Assembly: GCA_902552805.1 (NCBI GenBank)
Contig: CACDIC010000001.1
Coordinates: forward strand, 62,001 to 126,000
Direction of reading: 5' to 3'
DNA from: an uncultured Pelagibacteraceae bacterium
Lineage (GTDB): Bacteria; Pseudomonadota; Alphaproteobacteria; Pelagibacterales; Pelagibacteraceae
DNA length: 64,000 bases
Part shown: positions 8,984 through 17,917 of the stretch, one piece after another
How the letters are laid out: every line of letters starts with the position of its first letter
Position numbering within the stretch: position 1 is the stretch's first letter
The notes under the pieces: model-generated
Told to the model about the DNA's origin: nothing
The model's database searches: none
Seen by the model: the letters and a program-made list of their open reading frames with translations, nothing else
Translations under genes and position numbers: made by a program

Positions 8984-10138
8984 CTATAAATTTTTTAAAA
9001 TCATTTTTATTTTTTTATTCATTGTAAAAATATCTTCAACATTTTTTGGTTTTATCTTTTTATATTTTTTTAAACTATACAAACCAATCATTTTATTCAT
9101 TTTTTTAGAAATATCAGTAAATTTAATTTTCCTGTCTAAAAACAATTCCACCAATTTATCATTTACTGAGACCAAAATAGTTTCAAATAATGAAGTTTTA
9201 TCAGGTAACATTTTAAGTATCCTCACTAATGGAAATTTTTTAAAGTTAACATTTCTGAAATCTAAATTATTAAGAACTTTAAAATCTAAGTTTTTTGAAT
9301 TTATGATCTTCCTTGATGAATACAAAGAGTTAAAAATTGGAATTTTCATGTTTGTATCATGAACAACAATTTTTGTTAATCCATTCTTAAATTTAATTAT
9401 TGCGTGCACATATGATTTTGGGTGAATTATAATTGATAATTTACTATATGAAATCCTAAAAATTTTTTTTGCTTCAATAATTTCAAAAACTTTATTAATC
9501 ATAGTTGCTGAATCTACAGATATTTTTTTTCCCATTTTCCAATTTGGATGATTAATAGCTTGCTTAATATTTACTTTGTCTAATTTTTTTATTGCTTTAT
9601 TTAAAAATGGACCTCCAGACGCAGTTAAATAAATTTGATCAACGAGATTTTTATCAGTCCCTTTCAACGCATACCAAATTGAAAAATGTTCTGAGTCTAC
9701 AGGTATAAATTCAGTTTTATATTTACTTAATTCTTTTTCTATTAGGTTCCAACCACATATTATTGCTTCTTTATTCGCTATAGCTATTTTATTTGTGTAT
9801 TTAATGATTTCAATTGTAGGTTTAAGCCCTTGAATACCCGAAATAGAGCTCATGGTGTAATCAATTTTTTTCTTCAAAATCTTTCCTAGATTATCAAAAT
9901 TATTAAAAATTTTTATTTTTCTTGAATACTTGTCTTTTTTAATTTTATTAAAACTTTCTACATTTGTAATAACTAAATTTTTGACTTTAAAGAATTTAGC
10001 TTGTTTTAATAATTCTCTATAATTTCCATCGGCAGATAATAAAATTACTTCAAAATTTTTTTTATCTTTTCTTATTATATCAATCAAACGTTTTCCAATT
10101 GAGCCTGTAGAACCAAGAATAGCAATTTTTCTTTTCAT
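8984..10138 (-). CDS. dxr: 1-deoxy-D-xylulose 5-phosphate reductoisomerase
   Basis: Converts DXP to MEP with NADPH, the committing step of non-mevalonate isoprenoid synthesis. Visible motifs are the nucleotide-binding GSTGSIG (9-15), the metal-binding VDSEHFSIW near residue 147, ASGGPF and the NHPNWKMGKKISVDSATM block around 195-215. The 384 residues are full length. Its start shares one base with the cdsA stop (TAATG). Downstream use of isoprenoids is represented by uppS two genes upstream. Confidence 0.97.
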   Translation of the reverse strand: MKRKIAILGSTGSIGKRLIDIIRKDKKNFEVILLSADGNYRELLKQAKFFKVKNLVITNVESFNKIKKDKYSRKIKIFNNFDNLGKILKKKIDYTMSSISGIQGLKPTIEIIKYTNKIAIANKEAIICGWNLIEKELSKYKTEFIPVDSEHFSIWYALKGTDKNLVDQIYLTASGGPFLNKAIKKLDKVNIKQAINHPNWKMGKKISVDSATMINKVFEIIEAKKIFRISYSKLSIIIHPKSYVHAIIKFKNGLTKIVVHDTNMKIPIFNSLYSSRKIINSKNLDFKVLNNLDFRNVNFKKFPLVRILKMLPDKTSLFETILVSVNDKLVELFLDRKIKFTDISKKMNKMIGLYSLKKYKKIKPKNVEDIFTMNKKIKMILKNL

Positions 10139-10812
10139 TATTTAATAAGATCTAATTTATTTATTAAAATAGGTAATACTAACAGGTAAGTTATCGGCAT
10201 TACAAAAATCAAACCATCAATGCGATCTAAAAATCCTCCATGTCCTGGTAAAATTTTTCCTGTATCTTTTAATTTTGCTTTTCTTTTAAAATATGAAATT
10301 ATTAGATCTCCAACTTGACTGATTAGTGAAATAAATAGAATTAGAAAAATAATAAATAAAGGATCAGTTTCTAAAAGAATTTTACTTTTAAGTCCAAAAT
10401 ATTTTATATAAACATATCCGATAATTAAAGAGAATAAAAAACTTCCAATTACCCCTGAATATGTTTTGTTGGGGCTTATATTGATTAATTTTGGTCCTTT
10501 AAAAATTTTGCCAAAAAAATATCCACCAACATCTGTGAATATACAAACTACAATCAGAAATAAAAAAAAATTTAAGCCTATGTATTGTCTTAAATAGATT
10601 ACTGTAAAAAAAGAAAATGATAAAAAAAATAATCCAATAATTTTAATTATATCTCTATTTTTTGACAATTTTAACCATTCAAAACTTGTTACTAAAAAAA
10701 TTAAAACCAAAAAAAATATAAATGCTACAGATCCTTGAAATATAAAAAAAAATGATATTGGTATCAAAAATATTGAGCTCAAAATTCTTTTTTGTAATTC
10801 TTTTTCAATCAT
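10138..10812 (-). CDS. cdsA: Phosphatidate cytidylyltransferase
   Basis: Integral membrane enzyme that makes CDP-diacylglycerol from phosphatidate and CTP for phospholipid synthesis. There are about six to seven hydrophobic segments and the family signature near the C-terminus (QVGDLIISYFKRKAKLKDTG, then LPGHGGFLDRIDG). The protein is short (224 residues against ~270-285 in E. coli), mostly through a reduced N-terminal membrane region, as is common in streamlined alphaproteobacteria. It overlaps uppS by 4 bp and dxr by 1 bp. Confidence 0.95.
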   Translation of the reverse strand: MIEKELQKRILSSIFLIPISFFFIFQGSVAFIFFLVLIFLVTSFEWLKLSKNRDIIKIIGLFFLSFSFFTVIYLRQYIGLNFFLFLIVVCIFTDVGGYFFGKIFKGPKLINISPNKTYSGVIGSFLFSLIIGYVYIKYFGLKSKILLETDPLFIIFLILFISLISQVGDLIISYFKRKAKLKDTGKILPGHGGFLDRIDGLIFVMPITYLLVLPILINKLDLIK

Positions 10813-11483
10813 ATTTTACCAAAATTTCTTTTAATAGATCTAAATTCTTTAATTATTTTTTTATATTCTTTTTCGGTAAATGCAGGCCATAATTTTTTTT
10901 CGAAAAAAATTTCAGCATATGCAAGTTGCCATAACAAAAAATTACTTAATCTTTTTGTATTGCCAGTTCTTATTAACAAATCTGGATCAGGAATATTATA
11001 TGTTTGAAGATTTTTTTCTAAATTTTTTTCATTAATTTTGCCTTTCTTTTTATAAATTTTTTTGAAAGCGTTTATTAATTCTGTTTTTGAACCATAATTT
11101 AATGCAAGATTAATTTGTAATTTTGAATTTTTAGAAGTTTTTTTCTCTGCTAAATTCAGGAGTTTATTTAGTTTTGAAGAAAATTTTTTATAACCTAAAA
11201 TTTTTATTCTTATGTTTTGTTTATTGATATCTTCAAGTCTGTTATTAAGAAAATTTTCTAACAAATTAAATAAATAGTTTATTTCTTTTTTGGGTCTTTT
11301 CCAATTTTCTGTTGAAAATGCATAAAGTGTTAAAAATTTAATTCTATTTTTAATTGTTTCATTAATAATCTTTTCTACTGTTTTTAGTCCTTCTTTGTGT
11401 CCTGCGTTTCTTGAATTTTTATACTTTAAGCCCCATCTCCCATTACCATCCATGATAATGGCTACATGATTTAATGGGTTCAT
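10809..11483 (-). CDS. uppS: Isoprenyl transferase (undecaprenyl diphosphate synthase)
   Basis: cis-Prenyltransferase that extends farnesyl diphosphate with isopentenyl units to make the C55 carrier lipid used for peptidoglycan and LPS. It carries the Asp-containing signature MDGNGRW (11-17), the YAFSTENWKRP block and the C-terminal DLLIRTGNTKRLSNFLLWQ segment with the substrate-binding Arg residues. Length is 224 residues, typical-short. Its start overlaps the frr stop by 4 bp and its stop overlaps cdsA by 4 bp. Confidence 0.97.
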   Translation of the reverse strand: MNPLNHVAIIMDGNGRWGLKYKNSRNAGHKEGLKTVEKIINETIKNRIKFLTLYAFSTENWKRPKKEINYLFNLLENFLNNRLEDINKQNIRIKILGYKKFSSKLNKLLNLAEKKTSKNSKLQINLALNYGSKTELINAFKKIYKKKGKINEKNLEKNLQTYNIPDPDLLIRTGNTKRLSNFLLWQLAYAEIFFEKKLWPAFTEKEYKKIIKEFRSIKRNFGKI

Positions 11484-12031
11484 ATAGTCATAATTTCTTT
11501 TTCTTTTGAAGAGACTTTTTCATCAACAATTTGAATATGTTTGTCTGTAATGTTTTGAACATTTTTTTCAAAAGATTTTTCTTCATCTTCACCAATTTCT
11601 TTAGCTTTTAAAAGTTTTTTAAGTTCTTCATTTGCATCTCTTCGAATGTTTCGTATGGATATTTTACATTTTTCACCCATAGATTTAATTAATTTTTTTA
11701 ATTCATTCCTTCTTTCTTCATTGAGCTCAGGTATTGGCAATCGGATTAATTGGCCATCAATCTGCGGATTTAATCCTAATTCAGATTTTTTTATAGCTGC
11801 ATCTACTAAAGGAACATTATTTTGATCCCAAACTTGTACATTTATCATCCTTGGTTCTGGGGTTGTAATACTACCTATTTGATTAATTGGCATTTGTTGT
11901 CCATAAACGTCCACTCTAATAATATCTAACATTGCAGCATTTGCTCGACCAGTTCTTAATGATGATAATTCTTTTGAAAAAGCTTCTATTGATTTATCCA
12001 TTTTGAGGCTATGTGATTTTTCATCAAACAT
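11480..12031 (-). CDS. frr: Ribosome recycling factor
   Basis: Splits post-termination ribosomes together with EF-G. The 183-residue protein shows the RRF pattern: LRTGRANAAMLD (28-39), VDVYGQQMPINQIGSI, the PEPRMINVQVWD segment in domain II and the C-terminal three-helix bundle (ISIRNIRRDANEELKK). It abuts tsf with no gap (the tsf stop ends where the frr start begins). In most bacteria pyrH lies between tsf and frr, but here it does not. Confidence 0.97.
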   Translation of the reverse strand: MFDEKSHSLKMDKSIEAFSKELSSLRTGRANAAMLDIIRVDVYGQQMPINQIGSITTPEPRMINVQVWDQNNVPLVDAAIKKSELGLNPQIDGQLIRLPIPELNEERRNELKKLIKSMGEKCKISIRNIRRDANEELKKLLKAKEIGEDEEKSFEKNVQNITDKHIQIVDEKVSSKEKEIMTI

Positions 12032-12883
12032 TTATTCCCCTATTTTAATTCTGCTAAACTCCTTGATCTTTAAATCATTAATAGCAAGTTCTTTTAAAAC
12101 ATCTTGAACTTTTTTCTTTGGTTCCATGACCCAAGCTTGTGTTAGAAGAGCATTTTCCTCTTTAAACTTATTCATCTTCCCTAAACTAATTTTTTTCGCA
12201 ATCTCCTCTGGTTTTCCTGAATTTTTGAGTTCTTCAGTAACTAATTCTTGCTCTTTATCTATAATTGTTTTGTCAATCAAACTGGATTCTAGAGCTAAAG
12301 GATTTGATGCAGCTATATGCATAGATAATTGTTTACCAAATGTTTTCATTCTATCAGAATTATCTTTAGTTTCTAATGATACAATTACAGCTAATTTAGC
12401 CAAATTATCTTTCACTATAGTATGTAAATATTGATAATTTCTTGAAGAAGAATTCGAAATTGTTTTTGTTTTACCAATTGTAATTTTTTCTCCAATCTTA
12501 GCAATTAAAGCAACTAAATTTTCTTCAACAGTAATATCATTTTTCATTTTAGATTTTTTTAATTTTTCAATATCTGAATTATTTTGATTGTTTAATTCAC
12601 TCAATTCTTTTACAAAATTTATAAAATCATCATTTTTAGCAACAAAATCAGTTTCACAATTTACCTCAATAATTGATGTTTTATTTTGATCTCCACTAAT
12701 CGCAACAACTCCTTCTTTTGCATCTCTTGACATCTTTTTAGAAGCTTTTGAAATTCCTTTTACTCTTAAAATCTCAACAGCTTTATCTAAATCACCACCA
12801 GATTCTTTAATTGCTAAATTGCAATCTTTAAATCCTGCACCTGTTGCCTCTCTAAGTTTTTTTACTTTTTCTATATCACTCAT
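12032..12883 (-). CDS. tsf: Elongation factor Ts
   Basis: Nucleotide exchange factor for EF-Tu. The N-terminal UBA-like domain is clear ([18 protein letters not shown], with the TDFV-type block [11 protein letters not shown] near residue 77), followed by the two core subdomains with [10 protein letters not shown] around residue 190. Length is 283 residues, within the normal range. It directly abuts rpsB upstream and frr downstream, so all three share a transcript and, probably, the control exerted by the rpsB leader. Confidence 0.98.
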   Translation of the reverse strand: MSDIEKVKKLREATGAGFKDCNLAIKESGGDLDKAVEILRVKGISKASKKMSRDAKEGVVAISGDQNKTSIIEVNCETDFVAKNDDFINFVKELSELNNQNNSDIEKLKKSKMKNDITVEENLVALIAKIGEKITIGKTKTISNSSSRNYQYLHTIVKDNLAKLAVIVSLETKDNSDRMKTFGKQLSMHIAASNPLALESSLIDKTIIDKEQELVTEELKNSGKPEEIAKKISLGKMNKFKEENALLTQAWVMEPKKKVQDVLKELAINDLKIKEFSRIKIGE

Positions 12884-13699
12884 TTAATTTAGTTTTTCAG
12901 GCTTTTTTTTGGAGAATTTTTTATCCAGTTTTTCTCGATCTGTTTCAGCAATAGTTTTAGATTTATCAACTTTTTCTTTTTTCTCGGTATCTTTCTTTGA
13001 TTCAATTATTGGTGCAGTTTTTTTAGCACTTACGATTGTTTCTTTAATAAGATTACAATAGAGATCTATCGATCTTCTAGCGTCATCATTACCAGGTATT
13101 GGAAAATCAATTCCATCAGGATTTGAGTTGCTATCTAGTATTGCAATAATTGGAATTCCTAATTTTACTGACTCTTGAATTGCAAGTGACTCATAATTTG
13201 TATCAATAATAAATACTAAATCAGGAACTTTTTTCATTTCAGCGATTCCCCCAAGTGATCTTTGTAATTTATCTTTTTTCACACTCATTTTTAAAAGCTC
13301 TTTTTTTGTAAATCCTCTATTCTCAGAAACTAAATCTGTCTCTAATTTTTTCAATTTTTTAATAGAATTTGAAATAGTGCCCCAATTGGTGAGCATTCCA
13401 CCTAACCATCTATAATTAACAAAATATTGATCTGTTTCCTTTGCTACTTCTGCGATTGCCTCGGAAGCTTGTTTTTTAGTTGAAACAAACAGAATTTTAC
13501 CATTATTTGAAATTGTCTCGTAAACTTTTTCTAAAGCGATTTTAGTCAATTCTAAAGTTTGGGTTAGATCAATAATATGAATACTATCTCTTTTTCCAAA
13601 TATATATTTCTTCATTTTTGGATTCCATCTTAAAGTCTTATGACCAAGATGTACTCCTGCTTCTAATAATTGTTGAATAGTAACGTTCGGTATTTTCAT
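12884..13699 (-). CDS. rpsB: 30S ribosomal protein S2
   Basis: Small-subunit ribosomal protein uS2. The N-terminus ([18 protein letters not shown]), the [10 protein letters not shown] block and [18 protein letters not shown] are diagnostic. At 271 residues it has a Lys/Glu/Ser-rich C-terminal tail of about 45 residues beyond the core, common in alphaproteobacteria. It is the first gene of the operon and is preceded by a structured leader (13700-13775) that contains a pseudoknot. No strong Shine-Dalgarno is seen; the ribosome-binding region overlaps the 3' strand of the pseudoknot. Confidence 0.98.
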   Translation of the reverse strand: MKIPNVTIQQLLEAGVHLGHKTLRWNPKMKKYIFGKRDSIHIIDLTQTLELTKIALEKVYETISNNGKILFVSTKKQASEAIAEVAKETDQYFVNYRWLGGMLTNWGTISNSIKKLKKLETDLVSENRGFTKKELLKMSVKKDKLQRSLGGIAEMKKVPDLVFIIDTNYESLAIQESVKLGIPIIAILDSNSNPDGIDFPIPGNDDARRSIDLYCNLIKETIVSAKKTAPIIESKKDTEKKEKVDKSKTIAETDREKLDKKFSKKKPEKLN

Positions 13700-13775
13700 A
13701 TTTTTTCCCGGTTAAGCCACCACAGTTATTTCCAATTAAGGACCGGAGGTTTTAAACCAGCAAACTGTGTGCGTG
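13700..13775 (-). promoter_or_regulatory. rpsB leader RNA with H-type pseudoknot
   Basis: The leader upstream of rpsB is clearly GC-richer than its surroundings. Read on the minus strand, it has four interleaved segments: CACAGTT (13769-13763), CCGGT (13746-13742), AACTGTG (13727-13721) and ACCGG (13712-13708). Segment 1 pairs with 3 (7 bp) and segment 2 pairs with 4 (5 bp), so the two helices cross. The second helix ends 8 bases before the rpsB start codon and would cover the ribosome-binding region. A cis-regulatory RNA upstream of the S2 gene has been reported for Pelagibacter, and S2 autoregulation is known elsewhere. It is inferred, not shown, that S2 binds this element and represses rpsB-tsf translation. 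Confidence 0.85.
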
Positions 13776-13830
13776 TTAATTTAAAATTGAAGATTGTTTA
13801 CAAAGAAATTTTGAATTAGACAAGCCTTAA

Positions 13831-16800
13831 TTATCCAATAATTGCTGAAATTTCCTTATTTCTTAATATATTTATTGTTTTTCTGTCAATATTTCTCTTA
13901 TTTTTCAAGTGAAACTTTAAATCATTTTTATTGTCACTAATATTAATTTTTATCAATGTGTTTCCTTGTTCAGGCAAATATTTTGATATCTCATCTAGAT
14001 CTTTTGTGGATTTTAAATTAAATGTAACTTCTTGAATTGGTCTGTTTAATAAGTCTTTTAAAGATACAATTTTTTGAACATTTAATCTTTTAAATCTATT
14101 TTCTGAGTCCGATGAAGATTTGAATAAAGTCAAAATAAAAGAATTTCCTTCTTTTAAAATTTCTCGATTTAATTCCAATGTATCTGAAAAAATAAACAAC
14201 TCGAAAACACTTGATAAATCAGTAAGCTTAAGGACTGCGTAAGAGTTGCCTTTTGCAGTTTTTCTTTCTTGTATTTTAAGTAGTGTTGCAGCTACATTTG
14301 ATTCCTTTAGATCGTCTTGGTTATTAAATTTTTGATAATTATAAATATTATAGTCATCAAAAATATCTTTAAATTGATTTAATGGATGATCCGAAATAAA
14401 AAAACCTACTGCTTCAAACTCTTTAGATAATCTTTCCTCAAACTTCCAGTCATCAATCTTGGCGACAATCTCATCTTCATCATTAGAATTTTCACCAAAT
14501 AAATCTATTTGATTAGCAGATTTATTTTCAAAAATGTTTTTGGATTTTGTAATAAAATAAGGTATTGAATTAAATAAAGATTGTCGATTAATATTCAAAT
14601 TATCAAATGCACCTGCTTTTACAAGTCCCTCTAGTTGCAATTTGTTAATATCTTTTGGACTTACGCGATTTAAAAAATCTTTTATTGATTTAAATGGCCC
14701 TTTGCTTATTCTCTCTTGAACTATATTGGAAACAGCTTCATATCCAACAGCTTTAATACCACCTAAAGCATAATAAAATTTACCATTCTCAGTTTTAAAA
14801 TCTGCGAAACATTGGTTTATATCTGGTCTAATAATTTCAATATTTAATCTTTTAAGCTCTTCATAAAATTCACTAAGTTTATTTTGATTAGATATATCCA
14901 TGGTCATTGAGGCAGCAATAAATTCTTTTGGATAATAAGTTTTCAAATATGCTGTTTGATAAGAAATTATGGCGTATGCAGCAGCATGACTTTTATTAAA
15001 TCCATATTCAGCAAAAGGCTCTATTTTTAAAAAGATTCCAGCTGCCACATCTTTGCTAATTCCATTTTTAACAGCCCCAGCGATAAAATTTTGTTTTTGT
15101 TTTTCGAGCTCAGATCTCTTTTTCTTTCCCATGGCCCTTCTTAAAATATCCGCTTGACCAGCGGTAAAACCTGATAATTTTTGTGCAATTTGCATTACTT
15201 GTTCTTGATATATGATTACTCCATAAGTTGGTTTTAAAATATCTTCCAATAAGGGATGTAAATAATCTGGTTCTTGTTTACCATGCTTACAATCATTATA
15301 AGTTGGAATATTACTCATAGGTCCTGGTCTATATAAGGCAACTAATGCGATAATATCCTCAATATGATTGGGCTTCATGTGAGTTAATGCTTCTCTCATT
15401 CCGGAACTTTCAATTTGAAATAAGCCAACTGTATTACCCGAAGATAACATTTCAAAAACTTTTTTATCTTCGTAATTAATATTCTCAATATTAAAATCTT
15501 TTTCTTTTTTTTTTACTAATTTTTGAGTGTTATTAATTACTGTTAATGTTTTTAATCCTAAAAAATCAAATTTAATTAACCCAGCATCCTCAGCTGAATA
15601 CATATCGAATTGAGTTGAAGGAAGTAATAGATCTGTTGATGCATCTTTATATAAAGGAACAACTTCCTGTAATTTTCTATCAGCTATAACAACACCTGCT
15701 GCATGAGTTGCAACATTTCTATTCAATCCCTCTAGTTTTAAAGAGAGCTCTGTAAGTTTTTTAACTCTTGGATCATCTTTGATTAATTTTTGAAGTCTTG
15801 GTTCCCCCGCAATACATTCTGTTAAATTTTGAGGTCTTGATGGATCAAAAGGTATCATTTTGGATATACTATCAACAAAACCATATGATAACCCTAATAC
15901 TCTACCTACATCTCTAATAACCATTCTGGCTTTTAATTTTCCAAAAGTAATTATATGAGCAACACTATCCTTATACTTTTCAGTCAAATATTCAAAAACT
16001 AGGTCTCTTTTCTCCTCACAAAAATCTATATCAAAGTCTGGCATTGAAATACGATCGGGATTTAGAAATCTTTCAAAAATAAGATTAAATTTTATTGGGT
16101 CAACATCTGTAATTGACAGACACCATGCTACTAAAGAACCTGCACCAGATCCCCTTCCAGGCCCTACTGGAATATCATTTTTTTTTGCCCATATAATATA
16201 ATCGGAAACAATCAAGAAATAACTGGAATATTTCATTTGTATAATAATATCTAGTTCATGATCTAATCTATCTTTGTAAAGTAAAAATTTTTCATTTTTA
16301 GAAAGATCCTCGCCCTGTATTTTAAAAATATTTTTAAATTTTTCTTTTAACCCATCAAAAGAGTTTTTTTTTAATATCTCATCGGCATTTCCACCTTTAT
16401 CTGAACTAATGTCAGGTAATATGGGTTTTGAAAAATGTGGTCGAAAATTACAACGATAAGGGAAATTATAGTTATTTTCTAACGCTTCAGGTAAATCAGA
16501 AAATAACACGGACATCTCAGAATTATCTTTAAGATAGTGTTGATTTGAGTATTTAATTCTATTTTTCTCATTTACGTAAGTTTTATTTTTAATACAAATT
16601 AATGCATCATGAGCCTCATACATCTCTTTGTTTGAGTAAAAAACTTCATTGGTGGCTATTATTGATATCTCAAAATTTAAAGACTGCGACAGGTTAAACT
16701 TTTCAAATGAGATTTCATTTTGATCCCCATGACGTTGAATTTCTATATAAAATTTATCACCATATTTTTGTTTGAGTTTGGAGTATAATTTTTTAATATC

Positions 16801-17247
16801 CGAAAATTTTCCTTTATTGAATAATTGACCAACTAACCCATTTATTGTTCCTGAAAAAATGGCAACTCCCTCATTATTCTCTAACAATTCCTCAAAATTT
16901 AAATATGGATCGGAGGTTCCATCATTATTAAGATATGATAATGATGATAATTCAATTATTCTTTTATATCCAATTTCATTCAATGCGAATAATGGTAATA
17001 AACCAATAGTTTCATCAAATTTAAAATTGATCTGAGTACCAATAATTGGTTGGGTTCCAACTTTAGATATTTTTTCGGCAAATTCTAGGGCACCACATAA
17101 ATTTGATGTGTCACATAAAGCTAGAGATCTAATTTTCTTTTCTTTAGATATTTCTTTTAAGTCATCAATTTTAATTGCTCCTTCACATATTGAAAATTGA
17201 GAGTGTATTTTTAGATGATTAAAGTTTTGAATTTGAGACTCAGTCAT
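13831..17247 (-). CDS. dnaE: DNA polymerase III subunit alpha
   Basis: Catalytic subunit of the replicative polymerase. At 1138 residues it has an N-terminal PHP domain (LKIHSQFSICEGAIKIDDL), the C-family polymerase core with the catalytic PDFDIDFC near residue 400 and the VGPGRGSGAGSLVAW block before it. Helix-hairpin-helix and OB-fold segments lie in the C-terminal third. Its start overlaps the lolD stop by 8 bp. The C-terminus ends about 130 bp before the rpsB start, where the rpsB leader lies. It is of the DnaE1 type, not the mutagenic ImuC/DnaE2 type, judging by length and context. Confidence 0.97.
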   Translation of the reverse strand: MTESQIQNFNHLKIHSQFSICEGAIKIDDLKEISKEKKIRSLALCDTSNLCGALEFAEKISKVGTQPIIGTQINFKFDETIGLLPLFALNEIGYKRIIELSSLSYLNNDGTSDPYLNFEELLENNEGVAIFSGTINGLVGQLFNKGKFSDIKKLYSKLKQKYGDKFYIEIQRHGDQNEISFEKFNLSQSLNFEISIIATNEVFYSNKEMYEAHDALICIKNKTYVNEKNRIKYSNQHYLKDNSEMSVLFSDLPEALENNYNFPYRCNFRPHFSKPILPDISSDKGGNADEILKKNSFDGLKEKFKNIFKIQGEDLSKNEKFLLYKDRLDHELDIIIQMKYSSYFLIVSDYIIWAKKNDIPVGPGRGSGAGSLVAWCLSITDVDPIKFNLIFERFLNPDRISMPDFDIDFCEEKRDLVFEYLTEKYKDSVAHIITFGKLKARMVIRDVGRVLGLSYGFVDSISKMIPFDPSRPQNLTECIAGEPRLQKLIKDDPRVKKLTELSLKLEGLNRNVATHAAGVVIADRKLQEVVPLYKDASTDLLLPSTQFDMYSAEDAGLIKFDFLGLKTLTVINNTQKLVKKKEKDFNIENINYEDKKVFEMLSSGNTVGLFQIESSGMREALTHMKPNHIEDIIALVALYRPGPMSNIPTYNDCKHGKQEPDYLHPLLEDILKPTYGVIIYQEQVMQIAQKLSGFTAGQADILRRAMGKKKRSELEKQKQNFIAGAVKNGISKDVAAGIFLKIEPFAEYGFNKSHAAAYAIISYQTAYLKTYYPKEFIAASMTMDISNQNKLSEFYEELKRLNIEIIRPDINQCFADFKTENGKFYYALGGIKAVGYEAVSNIVQERISKGPFKSIKDFLNRVSPKDINKLQLEGLVKAGAFDNLNINRQSLFNSIPYFITKSKNIFENKSANQIDLFGENSNDEDEIVAKIDDWKFEERLSKEFEAVGFFISDHPLNQFKDIFDDYNIYNYQKFNNQDDLKESNVAATLLKIQERKTAKGNSYAVLKLTDLSSVFELFIFSDTLELNREILKEGNSFILTLFKSSSDSENRFKRLNVQKIVSLKDLLNRPIQEVTFNLKSTKDLDEISKYLPEQGNTLIKINISDNKNDLKFHLKNKRNIDRKTINILRNKEISAIIG

Positions 17248-17917
17248 TAACGGTTTTTATATTACCATCAACTATTTCCAATAAGCAATCCGACTTATTA
17301 GCAAAAAATCTATTATGAGTTGCAAATATTATTATTCTATCAGGCTTTATCTGATTTTTTAAAAGCTCAAAAATTCCTTTTGCAGTCTCAATATCTAAAC
17401 TTCCAGTTGGCTCATCTGCAAGAATAATTTGTGGATTGTTTATCAAAGCTCTTGCGATCGATACCCTTTGTTTCTCACCCCCAGATAATTGTGAGGGGAA
17501 GTGATTTAATCTTTTTGCTAGACCAACTTTTTTGAGCATTATTTTTGATATATTTAAGGCGTCCTCTTTATTTTTACCGCTTGCTAAACTAGCTAAGGTT
17601 AAGTTTTCTATTGCTGTAAAATCAGACAGAAGATTATCTTGTTGGTAGATTATACCGATTTTATTAGCTCTTAATATATCATTTTTTTGAGAATTGTTTG
17701 GATCAATCTTTTTCTTATCAATAATTATAGACCCTGAACTAGGTCGATCTATTAAGGACAACAAATTTAATAAAGTTGATTTACCTGAGCCTGAGGGCCC
17801 CATAAGAGAATAAATTTTTCCAGACTTAAATTTATATGAAATTTTTTTTAAAACATTTATCCTTTTTAAACTTAAAAAGCTTTTATTAATGTTTGATAGC
17901 TGAATTAAATTACTCAT
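17240..17917 (-). CDS. lolD: Lipoprotein-releasing ABC transporter ATP-binding protein
   Basis: ATPase of the LolCDE-type complex that extracts lipoproteins from the inner membrane. It shows Walker A GPSGSGKST (40-48), the ABC signature LSGGE (144-148), Walker B IILADEP (164-170) and the switch His in FATHN. Length is 225 residues, usual for LolD. It overlaps lolC by 8 bp and dnaE by 8 bp. MacB-type ATPases look similar, but pairing with a lolC/E-type permease and the proS neighbourhood support Lol. Confidence 0.95.
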   Translation of the reverse strand: MSNLIQLSNINKSFLSLKRINVLKKISYKFKSGKIYSLMGPSGSGKSTLLNLLSLIDRPSSGSIIIDKKKIDPNNSQKNDILRANKIGIIYQQDNLLSDFTAIENLTLASLASGKNKEDALNISKIMLKKVGLAKRLNHFPSQLSGGEKQRVSIARALINNPQIILADEPTGSLDIETAKGIFELLKNQIKPDRIIIFATHNRFFANKSDCLLEIVDGNIKTVND

